9,362 bases of DNA from Bacillota bacterium (lineage in GTDB: Bacteria > Bacillota > Clostridia > Peptostreptococcales > Anaerovoracaceae), in contig JAFWFF010000145.1 in assembly GCA_017515765.1 (NCBI GenBank), positions 1 to 9,362 of the forward strand, given 5' to 3'. Shown here piece after piece: positions 1-5,955 of the stretch (positions are counted from its first letter, which is position 1; every line of letters starts with the position of its first letter). The translations under genes and the position numbers were made by a program. The notes beneath the pieces were generated by a model. It did no database searches. It worked only from the letters and a program-made list of their open reading frames with translations, and was not told the origin of the DNA.

Positions 1-108
1 CACATAGCCGAGAGCATGTTCAAGGCATTCGGGCGGACGATGGCGAAGGCCTGCTCGATCGATCCGGAGCGCGCGCAGGAGCTCCCGTCGACAAAGGGCG
101 TCCTGTAG
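1..108 (+). CDS. hisB: Imidazoleglycerol-phosphate dehydratase, C-terminal end (HisB), 5' truncated by window
   Basis: Frame 1 is open from the first base and encodes 35 residues before a TAG stop at 106-108. The peptide begins HIAESMFKAFGRTMAKA and ends ELPSTKGVL. This is the standard C-terminus of HisB, which removes water from imidazole-glycerol phosphate to give imidazole-acetol phosphate in histidine synthesis. The HxxE pair at the start (HIAE) fits the last metal-binding motif of the family. The start lies upstream of the window, so I cannot say whether it is a stand-alone dehydratase or a fusion with a phosphatase; the separate HisK downstream favours stand-alone. The stop sits exactly where the family normally ends, so TAG acts as a real terminator here. 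That matters for reading the in-frame TAG in hisA. Confidence 0.9.
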   Translation, partial: HIAESMFKAFGRTMAKACSIDPERAQELPSTKGVL

Positions 109-150
109 GGCGCGGCGGCAGGGCATCCTGCGGAACAGCAAAGGGGAATT

Positions 151-780
151 ATGATAGCGATAGTCGATTACGGGGTCGGAAACATATTTTCCGTAAAAAG
201 GGCCCTGAACTACATAGGGGAAGACGGCCTTCTGACCGGAGATCCGCGCGATCTCGAAGCTGCCGATAAGATAATCCTTCCCGGAGTTGGAGCGTTCGGC
301 GACGCAGCCCGGAAGCTCGAGGCGAGCGGCTTAAGGGACGTGATAATAGAGCAGGCCGGAGCCGGAAAGCCGCTCCTCGGCATATGCCTGGGAATGCAGC
401 TTCTGTTCACGGAAAGCCTGGAATACGGAGTCCACGCGGGTCTTGACCTCATACCCGGAAGAGTGGTAGACATGAGCAGTATTATCGTCGACAAAACCCT
501 GAAGATCCCGCAGATAGGCTGGAACGGCCTGGATCTTCCCGAGGGACGGCGCGGCGAAGCCAAACATCCGCTCTTCAAATACACAGAAGAAGGCGAATGC
601 GTCTATTTCGTCCACAGCTTCTGCGCGGTGGACTGCGGGGAAAGCGTTATCGCGACATGCGATTACAGCGCGCCTATAACCGCCGCGGTTGCCCGCGGGA
701 ACGTGATGGGCACCCAGTTCCATCCCGAGAAGAGCGGGAACACCGGAATGGGGATATTGAAAGCTTTCTGCGAGATGTAA
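151..780 (+). CDS. hisH: Imidazole glycerol phosphate synthase, glutaminase subunit HisH
   Basis: This is a 209-residue class I glutamine amidotransferase, the normal length for HisH. It hydrolyses glutamine and passes ammonia through the barrel of HisF to make imidazole-glycerol phosphate and AICAR. The N-terminus MIAIVDYGVGN is typical. The oxyanion-strand motif LPGVGAFG is at residues 43-50, the nucleophile is C79 in GICLGMQ, and the other triad residues are H191 and E193 in QFHPEKSG. All catalytic residues are present and the frame is intact. The ATG has an AAGGGGA ribosome-binding site (141-147) with short spacing. It follows hisB by 42 bp and is in the same reading frame as hisB, and hisA starts 9 bp after its TAA stop. 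Confidence 0.97.
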   Translation: MIAIVDYGVGNIFSVKRALNYIGEDGLLTGDPRDLEAADKIILPGVGAFGDAARKLEASGLRDVIIEQAGAGKPLLGICLGMQLLFTESLEYGVHAGLDLIPGRVVDMSSIIVDKTLKIPQIGWNGLDLPEGRRGEAKHPLFKYTEEGECVYFVHSFCAVDCGESVIATCDYSAPITAAVARGNVMGTQFHPEKSGNTGMGILKAFCEM

Positions 781-789
781 GGTTGGGCT

Positions 790-1554
790 ATGGACGGATC
801 TTTTAAAAGAATCAGGACTGAGATATTTCCCGCTATCGACGTGATCGGCGGCCAGGTAGTAAGGCTGCTGCAGGGCGATTTTGAGCGGAAGACGGTGTTC
901 GGGGACTCGCCTGCGGAGTAGGCGGCTTTGTTCGCGGAGAAAGGTGCGGAGTATCTGCATCTGGTGGATCTCGACGGAGCGAGGCTCGGGCAGCCCGGCT
1001 GTTTTGACACTGTGGAGCGGATCGTTTCAGAGACCGGCCTCAGGGTCGAGATCGGAGGCGGGATCCGCACGGAGGAGACCGTTGAGAAATATCTGGAGAA
1101 AGGCGCTTTCCGGGTGATCCTCGGGACGGTATGCGTCACGGATCCGGAGTTCACGGAAAGGATGGCGAAACGCTACGGGGACCGCATAGCCGCGGGCCTC
1201 GACGCGCGCGGCGGCATGGTCGCGATCAAAGGCTGGAAGGAGGTCTCGCAGCTCTCGCTGGACGAAGCTTTCAGCAGGCTGACGGACTCCGGCATCTCGA
1301 CCGTGATCTGCACGGACATCTCGAAGGACGGCGCCATGGCGGGCATAAACGACGCCTTTTACAGGGATCTCGTCGGGCGGTACACTCTTAAGAAGGGCTG
1401 CGGCATAGTGGCTTCAGGCGGGGTCACGGATATGGACGACGTCAGGAGGCTAGCGTCCGCGGGGGTCTCGGGCATCATAATCGGAAGAAGCCTTTACGAC
1501 GGAAGAATCAGACTGGAGGACGCGCTCAAGGCGGTCCAGAGCGAGGAAAAATGA
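790..1554 (+). pseudogene. hisA: ProFAR isomerase HisA, interrupted by in-frame TAG at 919-921
   Basis: HisA is a (beta-alpha)8-barrel isomerase that converts ProFAR to PRFAR. Read from ATG 790, the protein begins MDGSFKRIRTEIFPAIDVIGG and reaches DSPAE at residue 43. A TAG at 919-921 then replaces residue 44, and the same frame continues AALFAEKGAEYLHLVDLDGA to a TGA at 1552-1554. The join matches the family pattern with no residue gained or lost, so this is a point nonsense change, not an insertion. Landmarks on both sides are intact: catalytic-type D17 in PAID, GGGIR near 89-93, GLDAR near 137-139, and TDISKDG near 175-181. The N-terminus is about nine residues longer than usual, but 790 is the first ATG after an in-frame TAA. 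As written only 43 residues are made, unless there is suppression or restart, for example at TTG 928 behind GGAG at 915-918. A restarted product would lack strand 1 and D17. The gene overlaps hisF by 4 bp. Confidence 0.88.
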
Positions 1555-2309
1555 TCAGGAAACGCATAATACCCTGCCTTGACGTAAGAGACGGCAAGGT
1601 CGTGAAGGGCGTGAATTTTGAAGGACTGAGAGAGATCGCGAGCCCGCCGGAGCTGGCCAGGAGGTACAGCGACGAAGGCGCGGACGAGCTCGTATTCTAC
1701 GACATAACCGCTTCCTTCGAGGGACGCAAGCTGTTCACCGAGATACTGAAAGAGGTCGCGGCGAACGTCTTCATACCGCTCACTGTGGGCGGCGGGATAA
1801 ACACGCTGGACGACTTTGACCGGGTGCTTAAGTGCGGCGCCGACAAGGTCAGCGTGAACAGCGGGGCGATAAGGGATCCCAACCTTATCGACGAGGCGGC
1901 GAAGCGCTACGGCGACCAGTGCGTGGTGCTCTCGGCGGACATCAAGCTCGTGGACGGAAGATACACGGTCTTCTCCAAGGGAGGCCGCGAGAACACCGGC
2001 ATGGAAGCGATAAGCTGGCTGAAGGAAGGCGAGTCGCGCGGCGCGGGAGAACTGGTCATCAACAGCATCGACACCGACGGAGTCAAGGGCGGCTTCGACC
2101 TGCCGCTTCTTAAGGCGGTCTGCGAGGCCGTGTCGATCCCTGTGATCGCGTCGGGCGGCGCGGGTTCGATAGAGGATTTCATCCGCCTCTTCAAAGAGGT
2201 CAAAGACGTGGACGCCGGTCTCGCAGCTTCGATATTCCACTTCAGGACGGTGGAGATCGCGGAGCTGAAGAGAAGGCTTGATGAGGAAGGAGTGCCGGTG
2301 AGACTATGA
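1551..2309 (+). CDS. hisF: Imidazole glycerol phosphate synthase, cyclase subunit HisF
   Basis: This is a 252-residue (beta-alpha)8 barrel, full length for HisF. It uses ammonia delivered by HisH to cyclise PRFAR into imidazole-glycerol phosphate and AICAR. The two catalytic aspartates are D11 in the IIPCLDV motif and D130 in the strand LSADIKL. Phosphate-binding elements are GGGIN (80-84) and ASGGAG in the C-terminal half. The segment INSIDTDGVKGGFD is a variant of the commoner TSMDRDGTKNGYD and agrees with clostridial HisF sequences as I remember them. No frame damage is seen. The ATG overlaps the hisA stop (ATGA) with GAGG at 1543-1546, and its own stop overlaps the hisIE start in the same way. 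Its translation is therefore probably coupled to hisA, which could be affected by the premature stop there. Confidence 0.97.
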   Translation: MIRKRIIPCLDVRDGKVVKGVNFEGLREIASPPELARRYSDEGADELVFYDITASFEGRKLFTEILKEVAANVFIPLTVGGGINTLDDFDRVLKCGADKVSVNSGAIRDPNLIDEAAKRYGDQCVVLSADIKLVDGRYTVFSKGGRENTGMEAISWLKEGESRGAGELVINSIDTDGVKGGFDLPLLKAVCEAVSIPVIASGGAGSIEDFIRLFKEVKDVDAGLAASIFHFRTVEIAELKRRLDEEGVPVRL

Positions 2310-2988
2310 CTGAAGTTGTAAGAACTGCGATAGATGATCTTAAATTCGACGACAGGGGGCTTATCCCCGCGATAGTGGTGGATGATGAGAACGGAAACGT
2401 CCTTACTCTCGCGTACATGAACAGGGAGAGCCTTGAGATCACGCTGACTGAGGGGAGGACCTGCTTCTGGTCGAGATCCAGACAGGAGCTCTGGAGAAAA
2501 GGCGAAACGTCCGGAAACGTCCAGTCGTGGTCTCGGTGACCGCGGACTGCGACAGGGACGCTCTGGTCGTCCGCGTGAAGAAGGAAGGACCTGCCTGCCA
2601 CCTCGGGACGGACAGCTGCTTTGAGTATCCGGTGGAGCCGGAGAGGACGCCGCGTGCCGGCGCCTTTGGTCAGCCGGGATTCGGAACAGACGATCTCTAT
2701 GAGATGCTTCTCGACAGGAAGGAAAAGCGGCCTGAGGGCTCATACACCTCATATCTTTTTGATAAGGGGATCGATAAGATCCTGAAGAAGGTGGGAGAGG
2801 AGAGCACTGAGGTCATAATCGCCGGCAAGGCGGGCGACAAAGCCGAGACGGTATATGAGATCGCGGACCTCGCGTATCACGTCCTGGTACTCATGGCGGA
2901 TATGGGGATCGAGCCGGAAGAGATCAGGGCCGAGCTCGCTTCCCGCCACATAATCGACAAGAAAGTCAAACAGGAGAAGATGGTGTGA
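2306..2988 (+). pseudogene. hisIE: Bifunctional phosphoribosyl-AMP cyclohydrolase / phosphoribosyl-ATP pyrophosphatase HisIE, frameshifted
   Basis: HisIE carries out two early histidine steps: pyrophosphate removal from PR-ATP (HisE) and ring opening of PR-AMP (HisI). From ATG 2306 the HisI half reads normally, with the FWSRSRQELWRKGETSG motif ending at N71-V72-Q73. The frame then gives SWSR and stops at TGA 2537-2539. The expected continuation VVSVTADCDRD lies in the next frame from about 2524-2527. It includes the HisI metal ligands in TADCD, GPACH and DSCF, then a roughly 20-residue linker and the HisE domain (KKVGEESTEVI, YEIADLAYHVLVLM), ending at TGA 2986-2988. One missing base near 2522-2527 explains this fully. 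I see no slippery heptamer for programmed -1 shifting and no strong internal ribosome-binding site. As written, neither domain would be produced whole. It overlaps hisF by 4 bp. Confidence 0.9.
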
Positions 2989-2989
2989 T

Positions 2990-3856
2990 ATGAGAAGACC
3001 TATCGTCATCAATGCCGATCTGAGATCGAACTACCACACTCATTCCATATTGTGCGACGGAAAGGACAGCCTGAGGGAGATGACAGAGCAGGCTGTCTCT
3101 TTGGGGTTCACGGAACTCGGGTTTTCCGGGCACCAGTGGTCCGAACAGGATCAGGATTACGCGATGACGCCAGAGAATACCGCGCGCTATCTGGAGAAAC
3201 TCGCTGAGCTCCGGGAGGAGTTCGCCCCGAAGATCGGTATATTTACAGGCATCGAGCGCGGATACGTGAGCCCTGACAGGGACAATTCACGTTTTGATTA
3301 TGTTATAGCGTCCGTCCACAACGCCGGAGCGGATGGCTGCCTGTTTGCCGTTGACCATACCGAAGAAATAATGCTTCGCGGAGTGCGCGAAGTCTTCGGC
3401 GGCGACGTGATGGAATACGTCAAAGATTACTACTCCCGGGAAGCAAAGGTACTCACGCTCGCGCGCGGGCATATCGCGGGGCATTTCGACCTGATCACGA
3501 AGTTCAATGAAGGTGGCAGGATCTTCGACGAAAGTGACACGGCATACCGCCGCGCGGCTCTGGAAGCCCTTGACGAGGCTGTCGAGACCTACGCAGGGAC
3601 GGGCATCCCGGACGAACAGTCCGGCAATATGCCGCTTTGTATCCGCAAAGCGCTGGAAAGCGGGAAGCCGGTATTCGAGATCAATACCGGGGCTATGGCC
3701 AGAGGTTACAGGACAGTTCCTTATCCGGCGCCCTTTATCATCAAAGAGCTCATAAGGCGTGAAGTTCCTCTTCTCATCAGCACCGACTGCCATGACAGGA
3801 GATTCCTGGACCACGATATGGCGTGGGCGCTCAGATATCTGAACAGCCTTGATTGA
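2990..3856 (+). CDS. hisK: Histidinol-phosphatase, PHP family (HisK/HisJ type)
   Basis: This 288-residue PHP-domain metal-dependent phosphatase removes phosphate from histidinol phosphate, the next-to-last substrate of histidine synthesis. The metal-site motifs appear in family order: H16 and H18 in YHTH, H48 in GFSGH, E89 in GIERGY, H110 in ASVH, H165 and D167 in GHFD, and D266 and H268 in STDCHD. The segment EINTGAMARGYRTVPYP (230-246) is typical of histidinol-phosphatases among PHP proteins. It starts 1 bp after the hisIE stop with AGGAG at 2972-2976, so it is the last gene of the his operon. Bacteria with this enzyme normally have a HisB that is dehydratase only. The frame and the active site appear intact, in contrast to hisA and hisIE. 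Confidence 0.93.
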   Translation: MRRPIVINADLRSNYHTHSILCDGKDSLREMTEQAVSLGFTELGFSGHQWSEQDQDYAMTPENTARYLEKLAELREEFAPKIGIFTGIERGYVSPDRDNSRFDYVIASVHNAGADGCLFAVDHTEEIMLRGVREVFGGDVMEYVKDYYSREAKVLTLARGHIAGHFDLITKFNEGGRIFDESDTAYRRAALEALDEAVETYAGTGIPDEQSGNMPLCIRKALESGKPVFEINTGAMARGYRTVPYPAPFIIKELIRREVPLLISTDCHDRRFLDHDMAWALRYLNSLD

Positions 3857-3881
3857 GTGTTTTCGTGGGTTCCGAATATTT

Positions 3882-3914
3882 CGCCCCGTGTCGGTTGAAA
3901 AACCGGGCGGGGCG
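3882..3914 (+). terminator. GC-rich hairpin after the his operon; possible weak terminator
   Basis: CGCCCCG (3882-3888) pairs with CGGGGCG (3908-3914). Inside it CGGTT (3892-3896) pairs with AACCG (3901-3905) around a GAAA loop. The outer and inner stems are separated by a small TGT/GG internal loop. It lies 25 bp after the hisK stop, where an operon terminator would be expected. The tract that follows (TGTTAATATATA) is not a run of T, so intrinsic termination would be weak. The hairpin also overlaps the candidate -35 box of the next gene. Confidence 0.45.
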
Positions 3915-3923
3915 TGTTAATAT
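3895..3923 (+). promoter_or_regulatory. Candidate sigma-70/SigA promoter for the anchored FKBP gene
   Basis: TTGAAA (3895-3900) and TAATAT (3918-3923) are separated by 17 bp. They match the housekeeping -35 box at 5/6 and the -10 box at 4/6. TATATA at 3921-3926 is an alternative -10. The -35 lies inside the hairpin at 3882-3914. The leader down to ATG 3989 also holds a small stem, GTTGCCG/CGGCAGC, around 3930-3950. The call is based on consensus match only. Confidence 0.35.
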
Positions 3924-3988
3924 ATATAAGTTGCCGCTGAAGACGGCAGCTTAAGATCGAGATTTTGTGAAAGGTTGATCAACAGGAA

Positions 3989-5257
3989 ATGGAAAAGACC
4001 GAGAAAGAAAAGAACAGAAAAGGAAACGCCAAGGCGAAGGATACGGGTATGATGGGCAGCATGGACAGAAGGTTCGTGCTCATCGTCGCGGCCATAGGCG
4101 TTTTGATAGTGGCTCTTGTCGCCATAGTCAAGATCCAGAAGAGCAAGCCACCCGTCGTTATCCCATATGACTACGATCTGTCGGAGTACGTGACCGTGGC
4201 GGATTACAAGGAACTGCCTTACTATGTGACGCTCGCCGAAGTGACTGCTGAGGAGCTGGAGGAGGAAGTCCAGAATACTCTCAAGGCGCACACAGTGACC
4301 GAGAACGTAGAAGAAGGCGTTGTGGAGGACGGCGACGAGATCAACATCGCTTTTGAGGGAAAGATCGACGGCGAGACTTTTGAGGGCGGATCTTCGGATT
4401 CTTACGATGTGACGATCGGCACCACTCAGATGATCGACGGCTTTATCGAGGGCCTGATCGGGAAGAACGTCGGAGAGACCGTAACTCTCGATCTCCAGTT
4501 CCCTGAGGATTACCACGCGGCGGAAGTGGCTGGGAAGCCCGTAGTCTTTGATGTGACCATCAACTACAAGAAGGTGACCACTGTTCCGGAGCTCACGGAA
4601 GAGTTTGTGAAGGAGAACACCGATTACGATTCTATCGAAGCGTTCCGCGAGGGCCTGCAGAAGGAACTCACCGAGGCGCGCCAGAAGACTCTCGATTCCT
4701 CCATGAACCAGCAGATGTGGAACTTCGTCGTAGAGCACTCCGAGGTCCTCCAGTATCCGGAAGCCGAGATGGCGACCGCCAGACAGGCCGCGGACGAGAT
4801 GGAGAGCCAGTACAGATCCCAGGCAGCCCAGTACGGAATGGAATTCGAGGACTTCCTGGAGATGTTCATGGGCACCACGCTTGATGACTTCATCAAGCAG
4901 AAAGAGGATTACGCGCAGAACATCGTGAAGAACGAGATGGTCCTCTACGCGATCGCGAGAGCCGAGAACGTGGAGCTGAAGGAGAAGGAATACAAGCAGA
5001 AGATCGCCGAGATCCTGGAAAGCAGCGACCTTGACGAGGAGACCTTCGAGCAGTACTACGGAATGACGATCCGCGAGTACGCCGATCAGAACGGATGGAA
5101 GACCAGCTTCCTCATGGATAAGGTCTACGATAAGATCCGCTCGCTGGGCAAGGAAGTCACCAAGGAAGAATACGACGAACTGATGGCCGAACACGAGCAT
5201 GAGCATGAAGAGGCCGAGGCAGAGACCGAGGCGGAGAGCAGCTCGTCCGGCAACTGA
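3989..5257 (+). CDS. Membrane-anchored FKBP-type peptidyl-prolyl isomerase with trigger-factor C-terminal domain
   Basis: The 422-residue protein has a charged Lys/Glu-rich N-terminus (1-28), one hydrophobic segment (about 29-48, RRFVLIVAAIGVLIVALVAIV), an FKBP domain (about 107-195) and a trigger-factor C-terminal helical domain (about 198-395). The tail is rich in His and Glu, then Ser. FKBP landmarks match trigger factor: EDGDEINIAFEGKIDG, MIDGFIEGLIGKNVGE and FPEDYHAAEVAGK. The trigger-factor N-terminal ribosome-binding domain is absent and a membrane segment takes its place, so it is not a classical Tig. The segment has no lipobox cysteine or clear signal-peptidase site, so I infer an N-in anchor with the foldase outside the membrane, perhaps in a role like PrsA. 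ATG 3989 is the first start after the in-frame TGA at 3968. AGGAA directly abuts it and AAAGG is 14 bp upstream, so starts at codons 21, 22 or 25 remain possible. It looks monocistronic. Confidence 0.9.
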   Translation: MEKTEKEKNRKGNAKAKDTGMMGSMDRRFVLIVAAIGVLIVALVAIVKIQKSKPPVVIPYDYDLSEYVTVADYKELPYYVTLAEVTAEELEEEVQNTLKAHTVTENVEEGVVEDGDEINIAFEGKIDGETFEGGSSDSYDVTIGTTQMIDGFIEGLIGKNVGETVTLDLQFPEDYHAAEVAGKPVVFDVTINYKKVTTVPELTEEFVKENTDYDSIEAFREGLQKELTEARQKTLDSSMNQQMWNFVVEHSEVLQYPEAEMATARQAADEMESQYRSQAAQYGMEFEDFLEMFMGTTLDDFIKQKEDYAQNIVKNEMVLYAIARAENVELKEKEYKQKIAEILESSDLDEETFEQYYGMTIREYADQNGWKTSFLMDKVYDKIRSLGKEVTKEEYDELMAEHEHEHEEAEAETEAESSSSGN

Positions 5258-5287
5258 TCAAAGACCGGCATCATGACCGATCAAAGC

Positions 5288-5317
5288 GGGGCAGCCCCTT
5301 CGGGACTGCCCCTTTTT
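5288..5317 (+). terminator. Rho-independent terminator of the FKBP gene
   Basis: GGGGCAG (5288-5294) pairs perfectly with CTGCCCC (5306-5312). The intervening CCCCTTCGGGA can add further C-G pairs around a CTTC or TTCG loop. The stem is followed at once by TTTTT (5313-5317). It lies 30 bp after the TGA of the upstream gene, a classical position, and separates that gene from nrdR-cmk. Confidence 0.92.
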
Positions 5318-5360
5318 GCTGCAAAAAACGCTCAAAATCTGCCGAAAAACCCCACTTAAA

Positions 5361-5376
5361 CCACAATTTATAGTAG
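5361..5376 (+). promoter_or_regulatory. Candidate NrdR box upstream of nrdR
   Basis: The 16-mer CCACAATTTATAGTAG matches the known NrdR-box consensus ACACWATATATWGTGT at 12 of 16 positions, and at 9 of 10 in the core CWATATATWG. It contains TATAGT (5369-5374), a possible -10 element, as is usual for NrdR operators, but no good -35 lies at the right distance. A weaker second match starts about 20 bp downstream (5381-5396, about 9/16). It lies in AT-rich DNA, so chance similarity is a real risk. Confidence 0.4.
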
Positions 5377-5390
5377 ATATTCCAATTATT

Positions 5391-5419
5391 TTGTTGTATT
5401 ATTATGGTTGAGTTATTAT
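5391..5419 (+). promoter_or_regulatory. Candidate SigA-type promoter for nrdR-cmk
   Basis: TTGTTG (5391-5396) and TATTAT (5414-5419) are separated by 17 bp, in the AT-rich stretch between the terminator at 5288-5317 and the nrdR start. The -10 matches consensus at 5/6 and the -35 at 3/6. A new promoter is expected here because a strong terminator lies just upstream. Confidence 0.35.
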
Positions 5420-5481
5420 GGGCTTATTGCGAGCAGTTATTGCTCTGTAATTATCGGGGAACAGAGATCGGAGGATTACTT

Positions 5482-5955
5482 ATGAGGTGTCCGTTTTGTG
5501 ACAACGAGGACAGCAAGGTCATAGATTCCAGACCCATAGACGAGGGGCACGCGATAAGAAGGCGCCGCGAATGCGAGAAATGCGGCAAGAGATTCACCAC
5601 CTACGAGAAGGTGGAGGTCTTCATCATCATGGTCATTAAGAAGGACGGAAGCCGCGAGGCGTTCGACCGCGGGAAACTCCTCTCGGGCATCATAAAGGCC
5701 TGCGAGAAGCGTCCCGTGACGATGGCCGAGATGGAGAGAGTGGTCGACAACATCGAGCGCGGGCTTAACAACCTGATGGAGAAGGAAGTCAAGAGCAGCT
5801 TCATCGGAGAGCTCGTGATGGATAACCTGAAGGAGCTCGACGAGGTCGCCTACGTCAGGTTCGCGTCGGTCTACCGCCAGTTCACCGACGTCAACACCTT
5901 CATAAAGGAGATCGAGGAGCTTGCCAAAGCCAGGAGGGAAAATGAAAAACTGTGA
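5482..5955 (+). CDS. nrdR: Transcriptional repressor NrdR (ribonucleotide reductase regulator)
   Basis: This 157-residue protein is the usual NrdR length. NrdR senses ATP/dATP and represses ribonucleotide reductase genes. The zinc ribbon is complete, with C3 and C6 in MRCPFC and C31 and C34 in CEKCGKRF; the conserved DSRP and IRRRRE segments lie between the two pairs. The ATP-cone domain spans roughly residues 47-137. I place the start at 5482 because MRCPFC is the universal NrdR N-terminus and GGAGG at 5470-5474 is correctly spaced. An in-frame ATG at 5404 would add 26 unrelated residues and probably lies in the promoter region. It overlaps cmk by 14 bp, so the two are co-transcribed. No nrd genes are in the window. 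Confidence 0.97.
   Translation: MRCPFCDNEDSKVIDSRPIDEGHAIRRRRECEKCGKRFTTYEKVEVFIIMVIKKDGSREAFDRGKLLSGIIKACEKRPVTMAEMERVVDNIERGLNNLMEKEVKSSFIGELVMDNLKELDEVAYVRFASVYRQFTDVNTFIKEIEELAKARRENEKL

Noticed and set aside
919..921. TAG read as pyrrolysine or a reassigned codon
   Set aside because: HisA has no known pyrrolysine site, the position is not catalytic, and hisB uses TAG as a true stop. It cannot be excluded without tRNA data.
331..960. Minus-strand open frame opposite hisH and hisA
   Set aside because: No homology is visible and it lies antisense to conserved his coding sequence.
1494..2240. Minus-strand open frame opposite hisF
   Set aside because: HisF on the + strand has all catalytic residues. 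The opposite frame has no recognisable motifs and is a GC-bias shadow.
2513..2540. Programmed -1 frameshifting in hisIE
   Set aside because: No X XXY YYZ heptamer and no clear downstream stem were found, and HisIE is not known to use recoding. A missing base is simpler.
1907..2752. Minus-strand open frame of 281 codons opposite hisF and hisIE
   Set aside because: It is a shadow of two well-recognised his genes, with low-complexity Ser/Arg/Pro-rich sequence.
3917..5206. Long minus-strand open frame of 429 codons
   Set aside because: It mirrors the FKBP/trigger-factor gene, whose + strand frame has clear domains. The minus-strand protein shows no family motifs, and its Leu/His/Val-rich composition is what the complement of Glu/Lys/Asp codons gives.
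5404..5481. Upstream in-frame ATG that would extend nrdR by 26 residues
   Set aside because: The family starts at MRCPFC. GGAGG is correctly placed for 5482, and the extension falls in AT-rich promoter DNA.
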